Below are positions 32,153 through 44,462 of a stretch of 64,000 nucleotides of DNA, piece after piece. Source of the stretch: Phoronis australis (Eukaryota > Phoronida > Phoronidae). The stretch lies in contig NMRA01000184.1 of assembly GCA_002633005.1 (NCBI GenBank), positions 108,328 to 172,327 on the forward strand, given 5' to 3'. Each line of letters starts with the position of its first letter. The first letter of the stretch is position 1. Position numbers and translations under genes: made by a program. Below the pieces are notes generated by a model. The model made no database searches. It was not told where the DNA came from and saw nothing but the letters and a program-made list of their open reading frames with translations.

Positions 32153-33785
32153 TTCTGTAGATTTTGGTTTTGTATTAATTCATGTAAAACACTGAACAAG
32201 CAGTGTTTAATTCCTCTGGATTTTAGTTCAGTATTTAACAAAGGAGACAATTTCGTATTTGATTCATGTCTCATTGAAAATTTGCAGTTGGTGTAAAATT
32301 GAACCTGTTGCTATACCAGTGGGAAACTTTTGCACAGCACTGAGCAAGTCTCATAGAACCATTTACTTGTACTGCCACCTGGCTGACTTGGGAAGTATCA
32401 TTTCCTTGTAACAGCCAACATGAGGAAAACTCTACTTATGAAAAGAACTGCTCTGAGTACACTGGAGGACACTTTAGGTATTTTGCACAAGTTTGAAGTT
32501 GCCTCCTGGTCAGCTTAAAGGGATATAATCATGTTTATGGTCAAAAAACCTCAACTTTGGGATTATTTTGGATGGCATTTTTTAAAGTCATTAGGTTTGA
32601 CCAGAGCTGTAAAGCAACGAAATCTATTGTTTTTGTGATGTCATTTCAAAGGTCATTGTCTGCCACATATTCTCTGAAATCGAGGCTGGTGTCTCTACCA
32701 TTGAAATACGCTTAAAATGGTCTTCTATTTAAGCCATGGGATTTTTCTTATCGACAGCATTCAGCTGCTATTTCAGAGATAGTGTGATCGATTCCATGCC
32801 AATGATAATTTCTGCTAAATTACTTTTCACGGGGAGAATGTCCCTTTAAGGGCAGTAAATGTCACTATCCACTCTTGTTTAAATTATCTTGCATATCACG
32901 AATCTCGATGTTATAACCCACAGTATTCATTGGGTACGTTTTGTAACATATACTTAATCGCACGCGATGAGCCATTATGGTTTCAAGAAACACACCATTG
33001 TATTTACAGGTCTCCTTATTTATTTTATTGAAATTCTCGTTGTAACATTTTATCGTTGTTTTCATTACGTGTGATTGATGTTGACCAACTGTTTTTATAA
33101 CATTTAGACTGATGATAGAGTTTGATATCTGTATTGAGCTTTTTATGGATAGACTGAAGCTTATTTGTGGGCCCGAGTGGGTCACTCATACTGACAGGTG
33201 TGTACCGAAAATTGTTGAGCGACCCTTTTGCGGGTGCCAGGTCTGCTAATTACCATCCACTTTAACAGGGTTGATATTTCTGTAAGAAGACAGCGAGTGC
33301 ACCTTTCGCTTGGCTGAGGCCAATGCAGTGGGCTTTTTCACGGACAACATGGAAATTTAGGAGCCTATTGGATCCTGCACGGGTCCCGCAAAACTTGCTG
33401 AAAAAGTACCCCCTACCTTCAATTTTGGGTACATGTGTGCGGGTGCCTTTTCAATATGAGTGTCTCCTCCGGGGTGTGCAGGCTGTCTGGTGGCTGGGCA
33501 ATTTCCCTCAATTCAGTGCATGCACAATGTCTTCTTCTATTCATAAAAAGGTAATTGATGAATTACGTATAAATTAACCACTGGTAAATGTACTATTTTT
33601 GCCAAGTCCTTTCTATGTGTATCTCTCAAAGTTGACCAGGTTCTGGAATGATTCTTTGCAATGTATTTTATGACACATTATATTTTGTAAGTCATTTTTG
33701 TATTGGCATTTTGATAATGGTCTACTGAAATCCTCCAACGTCAACTTAAATTGCATGTACTAATAAACATACGCATTCAACTGCT
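32153..33785 (+). other. STK40 3' UTR and nearby flank
   Basis: AT-rich sequence follows the stop codon. The first canonical AATAAA I see is at 33762-33767, so the transcript may end near 33785; earlier non-canonical sites cannot be excluded. No other gene is recognised. A plus-strand open frame at 33323-33577 shows no family features. Confidence 0.4.
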
Positions 33786-33859
33786 TGTCTTAACTAACAC
33801 ATTTAACTTGCATTTTGGGCTTACCCAAAAGATGTCAATTGCTATCGAAGACAGTTTAA

Positions 33860-34715
33860 GGTAACTGTGAATCTTGTTTACCAGGTTGCACTTATGTGCA
33901 AATATCTTAAATTCTGTTAGCTCTTGCCCCTAGAAAGTTTATATTTTCTGAAAGGTGAACAAAATTTATTGTTATTCACTTGTCTTTATTTTTTTGCAAG
34001 ATATTGCGTTTTTTAGTAAAAAAGTTTTGTTTTGGCTTTGAACAGAGATTTTAAAAACTTAACAACTTTTTTGAGCAAAAATGGTCTTTGGATTTTTGAA
34101 GGCTTCCTTCCAAAATATTAGGACATATTTCAAAAATCTGAGATACAGCAGGGGCAGATCCAGGATATTGAGTTTGGGGGGGGCAGGGCACAGGAATAAC
34201 CAGAATTTTGGCAGATGCGCGCGCTCAGCCTAAAATGTGGGGATATAGGGGTCTCAAATTTTTTAGTTTGTGGACCTGTTCACTAAAAAAAGGAAAACTG
34301 GGTTTGTTCAGGGCCTATGAATTGTTTATTAATCCCCCGAGCACCCCTGGTTGCGCGCATGTGCTAGTCAGCAATTTGCTACCGAACTCCCAAATTGTAT
34401 CTGGTAGAACTTTAGGGGGGGCCTTGACCCCCCTTAAATCTGCCACTGTACAGTTCCCTCGAAAATGCCATTAGCAACATGTTGAGAAGAGACTAATGAT
34501 TGGAGGATCAATATTTTTTAAAATCTGTTCAAAGCCAAAAACAATTACTAAAAAGCGCATATATCGTGAAAAATAAAAGACAAGGAAATAAGAAAAATAA
34601 ATGTTATGAAATGTATTCACGTTTCAGAAAATATTTACTTTCTAGGGGATAGAGGTAACAGAATTTAAGACATTTGCACATAAGTACAACCTGGTAAATA
34701 ATATTCACAGTAACC
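33860..34715. mobile_element. TTAA-flanked transposon with ~230-bp inverted repeats
   Basis: TTAA at 33856-33859 and 34716-34719 bracket ends GGTAACTGTGAATC and GATTCACAGTAACC-like (ATTCACAGTAACC). The inverted similarity continues inward through ACCAGGTTGCACTTATGTGC and its reverse for about 230 bases. The interior is interrupted by a second element at 34149-34448. No coding capacity is seen. Confidence 0.85.
34149..34448. mobile_element. 300-bp nested MITE with 5-bp target duplication TACAG
   Basis: The left end CAGGGGCAGATCCAGG and right end ATCTGCCACTG form inverted termini (CAGKGGCAGAT). TACAG occurs immediately outside on both sides (34144-34148 and 34449-34453). Poly-G near the left end and GGGGGGGCC...CCCCCC near the right end are typical of this element type. 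Some hAT groups make 5-bp duplications and start with CAG, so hAT is the leading guess. Confidence 0.8.
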
Positions 34716-34731
34716 TTAAGTGATACAACTT

Positions 34732-36410
34732 CAGGTTATACAGAACCTTATCAACAAGTCTGCATTGAGCCAAATATCTGGAAATAAATTGAAATTAGTT
34801 CTGTAAAATTATATACTTCCTGAAAGAGGAGAGGCTGGAGATTTTGTTGGTTTTTAAATTTATACCAATCCATCATTAATTGGATCACTTGAACATATCA
34901 TTTTAGTAAAATTCAGGAAAAAAAAAGGTACAGTTACTGTGAATGACTAAATTTCAGCTGCTATTAATGATCAAATGCTCAAAAACACTTAGTTTTTTTA
35001 AAATATTTTGTTTTCGTTTTATTTAGGCCTACCTTTTGAGTGTTTTCGTGAGAATCTTGTAACTTCTGAATGTTTTCATAAAAACCATTTAAATCCTATT
35101 ATTTATAGCTCATGGTACGAAATGAAACATTATAAAATCAAGTCCTAAAAGCGCTTTAGGAGAAAGTCACCTAAAGCATAGTTTGTGAAAGTTTCATTTT
35201 AAATACAATTTCTAGAGCGTTTTAGATTACAGTGAATAAAGTATGGTATCTGAAAGTTTCATTTGAATCCGATCAGCCATTTATGAGATATGGTGTTCCA
35301 AAGTTAGCCAGATTTGGACATACGGTCTCGCTTAGGACCCCAGAAAAGAGGTACTGAACAGTTCTCACAGGGATTTGCCTATCAAAACACGTCAATGGAC
35401 TTTCTTCACTCTTGTCAAAAACTGCATGCAAATAAAGAAAAGTTTTGAGTCATTTCACATCACAAACCCTACAGATGAGCACAGAAACTTTGTTCTCTCT
35501 TGTATTCTTGACCCTTTCACTCCCAATGGAAACCAAGCTAGACTAAGAAAAATAAGGACAAAAAAATGCAAACTCTGTACTTTTCACCCCAAAACGACCA
35601 CTTCCTTGCCGATGCTCGACTAAAGCCAACATTAGATTCCGAAAGCAAATTTCCTACCGATTCCAAAAAAATGTGGTCCAATAGTACTGTCAACCAACTA
35701 TTTTTTTTGCAAATCTTGCTTGTTTGAGGGCTACCTGAAATCGCGGCCAATTTCTCAGTTGTTACACATCAATGCACCATCTTGAAGAAGAGTGCAGCTA
35801 CAGCCAAGAAAGTGACCTTTTTCAGTTCTCAGCATGTTCATAAAAACAAACAAATCAAATTCACTTGGCCTACATACAATACCCAACTAAAAAGTGCCCC
35901 AAAGCCTGGCTTACCCCTATATTTTAATACCAAATTGGCCGTGGCCACAGTTTAACTGTTCAGTGCCACCAAAAGCTTCCGACTTCAATTAACACTGAAA
36001 CACCATATCTCACAAATGGCTGATCAGATTCAAATGAAACTTTCAGATACCATACTTTATTCACTGTAATCTAAAACCCTGCTAAAATTGTATTTAAAAT
36101 GCTCTATTTTGGCATGAGGGGCTATAAAAGATAGTGGCCTTCGGTATTTTCATGAAAAATCAGAAGTGGCATAAATGAAACCTAGTCGTGTTATTGATGC
36201 TGTTCAATTATGAATGAGCTTTTCTTGTTTGGTAAATTTCAATAAAAATATCCAGTCAGGTCACCCAATTAATGGCCAATTGGTGTAAGGTCAAAAATCA
36301 AGTTAAAAGAGTTTTCAACTTAAGAAAATATTTTTTTCACTGTTAAATTATTGTTTCGTAGTCACTTGCCTAAATGCAGAGTTGTCGATAAAAGTGCACA
36401 TAACCTTTAG
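34732..36410. mobile_element. 1.7-kb inverted repeat made of two TAAGGTTATG-family arms
   Basis: The left arm (34732 to about 35325) and right arm (about 35995-36410) are reverse complements over long stretches, for example TGAAAGTTTCATTTGAATCC at left and GATTCAAATGAAACTTTCAG at right. Outer ends also pair: CAGGTTATACAGAACCTTAT against AAAGTGCACATAACCTTT. The 0.67-kb centre has no match elsewhere in the window and no convincing coding frame. It is either one larger transposon or two family members inserted head to head. Confidence 0.65.
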
Positions 36411-37690
36411 ACAACTGTAAACCTTGTTCTGTCTCTGTAGTGTACTTTTTATCTAAACCACTTAACACTTTATTGGTCTCAACTTGTTCATCACTCTGAT
36501 GAGAGGTGATGTATGGGTTTTCCAAACAATTGACAGTTAAGGTGTCCTTGAGCCCATGTTCCGCGATGTTAAAATAACCCACCGTGATAAGGCAACCCAT
36601 AGAGCATGGCGGTTTCAAGCAATAAGGAAATGTCAGTTCTTTCGAAAGCCTAAAATATCCTTCTATTTGACTAAGGAACAATTTGAAACTAATTTCATTA
36701 CTCAAAGTATTTCTAATCAAAAGGAATACTTTCTTGGTGGTTGATGAGTTGCTAGTTGCTTGAAGTCACAGAAAGTTTTCGTGTTACTTCCCATTAAGTC
36801 CATGATGTTAAATGAATGTACTCCTATCTTTCGAAATTATTAATATGTAAATGATAATTTTTTCAATGTCTGAAATGAAAGTTAAAGCATTATAAGATGC
36901 CATAAATATTCGTGCACTTGTTACTGAATCAAAACTACCTACTGGCATGGACACAATATTTTCCTTATTTCTGACATTTTTTCTTCTGTCTTTAACCCAT
37001 GTCACTGATGAAAAATTTGACTTCTCGGAATTCAGTCACCACGGCTTAAAACTCTTTCTGAAATTAAACTCTTCCGTTGATTTGAAATGTTATGAGAAAA
37101 GTGTTTTCAAAATCAAACAGTACTTCTTTTGAGTGCATTATAAGGAACTCCTTTGTGCCGATTAGCAATTCCATGTTTGTATTTAAAGCAAATTCACTCC
37201 TGTTATAAATATTTATTGCTTCTAATTTCCTTTCACAAGAAGTAGTTAACAGTTGATGAACTTTTTGTGTGACAGTGAACACCTATGTTTTGGTTTGGTT
37301 AATTTCATTTTTTATTCTAAGAATTAGTTTTAATGCTACATTAAATTTGTATACTGTTCACATTCCATTGCATAATTTTGCTTTAGTTGAAAACAAATAT
37401 TTTGATTTTGTTTTGAAACAAAATCTGGGGTCTTAACATTCCGATGTAAGTAGAGAAGGAAAACTTACCAGTGTATAAAGGACACGATATGGCTAACAAG
37501 TGAAATTTTGTTTTTTAACTTTTCACAAAAATTAAGAAGCGTCAAATGAATGCTTTATTATTTTCAAGTAGGTACCATCAGACTATGTTTTTAGAAATTG
37601 TAGCCTTTCACAACAATGTTAGAAGCCCATGAAACATGGCATTAACTCTTTCTGTCCAAAATTAGTAATATTTCATCGAACGTATACAAG

Positions 37691-37851
37691 CAGTGGCGGA
37701 TTTGGAGGGGGGGCCAAGGGGGCCATGGCCCTCCACAAAATTCTCTTACATTACATTTGGGAGTTGGGGGGTGCCAATGTTCGACGAGCAAAATCCTGGC
37801 TAATACTCTGCCCTGCCCCCCCCCCAACTAGAAATCCTGGATCCGCCCGTG
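37691..37851. mobile_element. 161-bp MITE with 5-bp target duplication ACAAG
   Basis: The left end CAGTGGCGGATTTGG and right end ATCCTGGATCCGCCCGTG are inverted repeats. ACAAG flanks both sides (37686-37690 and 37852-37856). G-rich left and C-rich right interiors match the style of the element at 34149-34448, so both likely belong to one superfamily. Confidence 0.8.
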
Positions 37852-37856
37852 ACAAG

Positions 37857-40800
37857 ATCCATATTTCTTTTGAATTTTGATGAGAAACTCATCATGAGTG
37901 AAAATTGCTGGTGGATCTGCAGTCTATCATATTTTTTTCAATAAGATCCGTGTTTCATTATGCAATATATTCTCGCAGCATTTTATTTTTAAAAAATAAT
38001 CCTTGTGTTATTTCCCCTTAGACACTCATCTTGACAAGTTGATTGAGATGAGAAATAGATAAAACCGCAACATAACTGATTTTAAGGGACCAGTGCCTAG
38101 TTGCATGAGGCAGTCCCAGATCGGGACTCATAAGTTCTCTAAATCTTCTGTGTATTTATGTCACTCTCTTTGTTTACTCTCAAATGATATGTTTTTCTAT
38201 CGTTTTATCTTCATTACGTGCTCGTTTTTAACTTAATGTAATATTTAATAAAAACTGAACCTTTTTTTCAATGAAAGTACATAAATTGGGACTTAGTCCA
38301 TAAATTAGGGGCGCTGCATGAAAAGGTCCTTAGTGGTTTCCAGACTTCCATGTAGAGATCACTCACAGTAGGCATCAAACCCAAAAACTGAGGTATTCAT
38401 TGAAATAAAAGGGCATAAGAAAGAAAAATTCCAAAAATGCAGTAAAAAGTTGAGAAATGTTGTTGACAGAGTCCCTAATTGGGACTGTTTCGTATAAATG
38501 GGCGCACATCCCCCTTATCACAACTCTCGTGGTTAAAGTAAACAGGGAAAATTTTATAACCATGTGTCCTGCAAATTTAAACAACTGCGTTTTAAGTGTG
38601 GCCTTTGGCTACTACTGTCGTGCAAGTGAAGAACATTCTCCAATAGCTGAGCAGAACAGGGAAATGTGCAAAGCAACTACAAGGAGCAATGTAGCTTGGT
38701 TGTGTTGTTTTATTGATGTAAGGTTATCAGGCAAGTTCAAAATGTGGTTTACCACAGCCTGACCTTTCTATGTACTGAATACCTGTTGATATGTTTACAT
38801 AATAGTGTGGTGGGGTTTAAGTACCTGCATTTACGCACTATTCTGAACAACTGGTCAGTATCTGTGAGTAATTCTAAACTGTTCAAACTTATTTAAGGAC
38901 ATTATTGACTTCAATATCCCTCTTCATGTTTGAGGGACTGAAAGGTCATGCTGTCCAATTAATCAGTTTTCACCATGGGTGGTAAAAAGCTTCCCACATA
39001 CTATAGAATGAGAAGGTCCAATATGACTTTAGTCAACATGTTTCAGCCTGGGGGTTCTCAATCAACCTGGTGGTGTTGACAGTATTGCAGAACAAAAATT
39101 TTAATTATTTTTTTGAAGATTTGAACCATTGATAGGCTTTTGCTATTTAGCCAATTTGAAGGTGTACTTTGTAAACATTTCTTTTAAATAGAAGGGATTA
39201 TTAGGTGGAAGTATGGCCAATAAAAAGGTAGCGTCAGTTTGTGCAGCATGTATGCTTGCATGCTATTGCTTTCTGGGAAATTCAATGTTGAAGACTTATA
39301 GTTTGCCCAAGTCAGTGGTCAACATTCACCAAGGACAATGGTAAGAACGATCATACCAGTTATGATAATTCATAACTGACTATCAGGGAGTATAGACAAT
39401 CGAAACCGTCTGGCTCTGTCACACAAAAGTTCTGTGTTAAGTGTGAATGTAATCACATCAAACAGTTATGAAATACTAAGTCAATAAGATTAAAATAGCC
39501 AAACAACCAAGGGTTTTATCATCAGGTGCCTAGTTTAACCATTTTGCAACGCTGTTTGACTACGTAGAGGGGACAGTATGTGTGAGAGGTCATACTATTC
39601 AGTCAGAGTCACTTGTATTTACTGAAGAGTGGGCTCGTTTTATTAGCAACAAATCCATCGGTTTTGAACTTAAAAATCAAACATGAAACTTAAGTCCTAA
39701 CTAGTTTCCTTTGCCTGTGGCACTGAAATTGTGAAATGATATTAGTTATTGCTTTTGAATGAATTAAACTGTGAACAACCTCAGAATATTGTTTGCACGT
39801 GTTTCTCTGTCCTCTAGGTCACAGGTGTCAGGTCACCTTTGCTTATTACATGGTGTGACTGATATATACCAAATAGAAACTATCCCGTTACGGAATTCAG
39901 TGCTGACAATTTAACTAATTTTAAGAAGCCTTAGTTGATTTGACAAACCAGGACAACAGAATCTTTCGTCGAGCAAAATATGTGTCCAGTAGTTATGGAG
40001 TACGGATGTACTCAGAATAAAATGAATTCTTTAAGAAAACACCAAAAAGTGCTCATGGCCAACATTATAAAATGGCAGATTATTTTTCACTCTACAAAAA
40101 GAGTCATTGAGTTTTGGTGAACATTTTAGGAAAACACTTTCATTATCCTTAAAGTGACAACAACATTTTTGCCGATGCCAATATCCTTTTCAAGCTAAGC
40201 TCTGCTGAACATGTGTATTTCCTTATTTATTGCAGTTATTTTTTACTGAATCCAACTAAATCCAATAAAAGCATGGGAGGGAACAAGAAAACCATAAGAC
40301 CCAACTTCTGATTAATTTTGTCTAAAGATACTCTTCCCGTTGAATTTTAGTAAAAAATCAAAAAACTTTAGTTGAAAATCTGTTCAGTCAAAATTCATTA
40401 CCAAGCATGGCTTTTTCAAGAGTACATCTACATTTAAAATTCAACGTATCACTGAATCTAGAAATTTTATGTAGAGCTTCCTAATTTCTTGTTGTAACCC
40501 TCAAAATGACTGTTGCAGTTGAATGACACTGTTTAATTTACTTCTTCAGGAAAAAATGGTTATAAACGCAAATGTCGTAATTTAGAAAATGATCCTGTTA
40601 TAGTAGTATCTTTCTCTTAAAGATGTATTTGCATGCTCCTAACTATGCTAACATATAGTAGGAACTAAACGACAATGCTATTTGAACATTATTGCTAATG
40701 TATAGCAGGAACTTAACGACAACGCTATTTTAACATAATCTATGCCAAACAAAGTGCAGTTGTATTCATTGACAACATGTAAATGTGAAAACAAAAAATC

Positions 40801-42300
40801 TACAAATAGGTGACCTTTGCACTAATGACGTACCTTGTAGGCTCACATCTGCAGTGTAATTCCACAGAGACACGGTTCGGTGATGATCTGCGGGGTTCAT
40901 TTTCGTCACAAAACTCGTTCATAAGAAGCCTTTGGCAATTTTCAAATCTACTTCATGTTCACATTGTCACTATATGTTGTGTTTCTAACTAATTCGGTCA
41001 ATCACAGAGATAAGAATTATTCTAAATCCACTTAAAGTCTTTGATGACAATGTTGCTGTGGACTTTTTACGAGTGTTTCGTGAATGCAAATTGGTGAATC
41101 TTTATAAAACTGAAACTGTTCCAAGATTATTGCCTGTTGAACCATAACCAAACAAGTTTGGTATTTTGAACTCTGACCTCCATAGTGGAAAGAGTTCATG
41201 ACACATTTTGCCAGCATGGAATTGAAAATATAATGGAATATATGTTTACATTTTTCTGGCATCTTCAATGCTCCATTCACTAATATAAATCGGTACGTCC
41301 TGAGGGTACATGGTTGAGAGTGTTGCCACTCAAATGATCTTTTCTTTTCTGATTAAAATGGAAGTGGACAACTTTTTCTTTGAAGTTATATTAAATTTCA
41401 TGACCCTTTTAATTCTAGTAAAATGGCCAAAGTTTAAGACTCATGACACATGACAAGATAACAAGACCCTAGAAAATAACCTTTTGTTGTAATGAATTTC
41501 TGTTGTTGCAAATCTCTTGGCTTTGACTTGGTTTTGACTTTTGGTCAAAAGTGTTACAATTTAGTGCTCACATTTTGCCCATTTCTGTGAATACTATTGC
41601 ATGAAACTTGGTTACATTACAGTTAATCTTATTCATGATACATTCACATGTTGATGGGTTAGGATATTGTTTACAGCCAGATCCGCGATTAAGGAGGGTC
41701 ATCAAATATTCTGCTAATTTAAAGTTGCATTTCGCCTTGTTTAGCTGGCTAAAAATGAAAATTAAATTAGGTTTTTAACTCTCATAAAATCGGTCTCAAA
41801 ATACTCCCCTGGATTGCAGTGATAAAATTCAGTTTCCGTTACCAATTTCAGTTAGAGGCAATGAGTACCTGTGCCATTTTGAAATTTGCATTTCAGATTT
41901 GGCGAATCCTAACAACTGTTCTATTAAAGTAAAAAGTCGTCGAGCAGGGGGTCCGGATCCCTCTCTATATGGACCCACTTCTTGGCGCTCCTGTTTTAAC
42001 AGGAGCGCCAGGAAGCACTCCTTAGGTCGCACTGTGTTGTTCACTTGGCACGGGTACATGTTTTATCCATTCCAGATATCCCCATTTTCTACGGTCCCTC
42101 CATCAAAATATATATATTTAAAGTTGAGCGCTCTGTATTCACTTGCGTTAACAACCTCGCCAACGAGCACCAGTGTTCCTGTCGTGTTTATCTCTGATCG
42201 CAATGAACGATCCCCGAACCACAAGCTCCGCCCACTACGCCTTCAACGAGCACGCGCTGTGTAAGTCATTGACGTAGAATAACATTGGAGTAACTCGAGT
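37857..42300. other. Intergenic stretch with no recognised gene
   Basis: AT-rich unique-looking DNA. I see no exon with family support on either strand. A short perfect palindrome lies at 41983-42010, and CpG content rises from about 42100 towards the start of the next gene. Confidence 0.5.
41983..42010. other. 28-bp perfect palindrome TGGCGCTCCTGTT-TT-AACAGGAGCGCCA
   Basis: Two 13-base arms are exact reverse complements around a TT spacer. It lies about 450 bases upstream of the putative start codon at 42459. It could form a strong hairpin or bind a dimeric protein; no function is known. Confidence 0.9.
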
Positions 42301-42458
42301 TTACTACGGCTTACAAGACTTCTCGTTAATTGTGCGATCTCACTTTCAAAGTGTCTTGTTGAGAGGCCGCATGGTGCAGAGATGTAATCTTCGTCGCTTC
42401 GTTTGATTGCAAGGAACCCGGTGTTTCGGCGTTTTCATCACAAAAATTTTGTGGATAA
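42100..42458 (+). promoter_or_regulatory. Probable promoter and 5' UTR region of the gene starting at 42459
   Basis: The interval is CpG-richer than its surroundings, with a GC-box-like CTCCGCCCACTACGCC at about 42226-42241 and a TGACGT at 42270. No TATA box is seen. It leads directly into an ATG with a signal-peptide frame. The call rests on composition and position only. Confidence 0.4.
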
Positions 42459-42552
42459 ATGTCCGAGCCAAACATGTGGTGGCTGCTCTCGTTAAAAACT
42501 TTACTCAGCTTGTTTACGTTTCTGGCGCCTACATTTTCAGCCTACAACTCCG
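42459..42552 (+). CDS. Likely first coding exon of a secreted or membrane protein gene (signal peptide)
   Basis: The frame MSEPNMWWLLSLKTLLSLFT continues FLAPTFSAYNS, with a hydrophobic core of about 16 residues and a plausible cleavage after APTFSA. A GTAAG donor at 42553 leaves one base (phase 1). The upstream CpG-rich region supports a gene start. I do not recognise the protein, and no downstream exon in matching phase could be assigned, so the next exon may be far away or outside the window. A chance open frame is possible, but the signal peptide, donor and CpG context together make this unlikely. Confidence 0.55.
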
Positions 42553-44199
42553 GTAAGTTCACAATCTATGCTTTAGCTATTTGAGATGAAGATTCATTTA
42601 CTAGATCGCCTTTGTGCATTGAACACAACGTCCTTGTTTTATAACTCATTGCTTTGCCCGACCTGCAAAGGTATTGAAATTGAAACAGGTGAGATAAACA
42701 TCCTGCAATGTTATCTGAAGGTGATTTAGTAAATGCAGGTTATCTTTAAGGCCATAGATCACTAGCTATTAACCATGCTGTCCACAGCAATGTAACGTTT
42801 TTCAAGCTTCAGTTAGACCCTTTTCTTGAATGATGAATAGGGTTTAGAAATGACCCCTATAAGACTCATTCTGAACTCTCCTTTGTTTACAATGTTGACT
42901 TTTACCCTATTGTTTGTTTACCAGAGTTCTTATGGCCACTGATTCAATTTAGCCTTACATAACTGGCAGTGAAATGCCAATCTGTTATTCCCAGTCAACA
43001 ACAAGTAAACTGTGAATATTTTCACACTAAATTGACTTTACTAACAGTGGGAACACAGGCATACTAAATGACTCCTCACTCTTAGGTCTTGACCCATGAA
43101 TATATTGACACATGCCTTCAGTGTTTGACTGAGGGCTCCTGAAATCGTATTCACAGTTCAGGTGTAGCAATTTTTGTAGCTAAAATCATTGTATTCAAAT
43201 TTACATTGGTTAGTTGCATAGTACTGGACATTTGGCAATAGGCCTTGTATATGCATGGAGAAGATTCCTTGGACTTAAGGCATATGGGGTGGCCAGTTAA
43301 AACTAAAGTCTTAACCTGAAGGTAATGTTTAACTGGTGAGCTCAGGGTCAGAGCTTGCTTTGTTTTGCCACTTGCTGGAATTTTAATTTGAATTTAACCT
43401 GCCAGTGAATATTAGTCTTGGCATTTTCTAGTTAGTAACATTCATTGTTTTTGCATAACCCTTTGATCCCGCCTCATGCCCATGATTTATTCCTAGGCGT
43501 TGAAACTTAATTGCAGTAAGGGTTTATTAATGGTGAATTATTGTCATCCTACCCATTGTAAAGAGCTGTAATAAACCACTTTGAAGACATTGCTTTTAGT
43601 CCTCTGGGAATAATCAGTGTGGTGACTCAAGTTGTTGTCTTATGTGAAATATAAGCATGTGCAGTGTTTTCTTGTGATTTTTGGTTATATTTCTGAAAAG
43701 TTGTGCATTTCACCCTCAAGTATTGGTGTAGACACACTGTTAAAGATTGCTGTTTGTTGTAGTAACATGCGGGTAGCTCAAGACGAATACCAAATTGTAG
43801 CAATCCTAAACCACACAACAGCCTAGCTTCTTTAAACTTGATATCAATCAGAAGTTTTTTGACCTCAAAATAGATCATTAAAAATTTCAGAAGTTAAGCA
43901 CCCATAATCTCGTCTTCTGTCAAAAAAAATATGATTTCGATATTTTACTAAACATAAAATTGGTGCTTGTTCCGTAAATGAGAGAATCTCACAAAAACAC
44001 AGGATCGGGGAAGACTTAGCAAGATATTGCTATGCATTACAAGTGAAACACATGATTGTATTAGCTTCCTTCGTGAGATTCTTTCAGCTATGGAACTCTG
44101 GTCTCGACTTTTTGGACGTCAGCGAAGGCAGTAGTAACAAGGGTCCACAAGAGCGTACAAACAAACACAATAGGTGATATCTATTGAGCACAATCTACT

Positions 44200-44462
44200 T
44201 GTTATTGCTTCAATCGAAGCTCTTCAAGTCTGGTTTGTCATGGCGTGTCATTTCATCTGCCGAGCATGGTCTGAATTACTGACTGTCAGTTCTCTGTAAG
44301 CTCAGAAATCAGTCCTCACCTGAGTAAGAAACAGTTCACACTTGAGTGAGGAATAGTTCACACCTGAATAAGGAACAGTTCAGACCAGTTTTAATGGAAT
44401 AAGTGGTCTAAATCAAAAGTTTGCATTTTTTGGCGGGATGCGAGTTTATAGCCACTTTAAAT
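44200..44462. repeat. Dispersed ~240-bp repeat, copy 3
   Basis: It carries CAGTTCTCTGTAAGCTC, TCACCTGAGTAAGAAACAG, a triplicated (GA)ATAAGGAACAGTTCA-like word, GTGGTCTAAATCAAAAG and ends ATAGCCACTTTAAAT. It matches the copies at 23400 and 26390. Confidence 0.45.

Noticed and set aside
36370-36720. 116-codon minus-strand frame
   Set aside because: Overlaps the end of the 34732-36410 inverted repeat and has no family match.
44088-44173. Possible exon with an open frame reading WNSGLDFLDVSEG between an acceptor-like TTTCAG and a GTGATA donor
   Set aside because: It looks coding in composition, but its open frame needs phase 0 while the signal-peptide exon at 42459-42552 ends in phase 1; the frame that would join has an early TAG. 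No family recognised.
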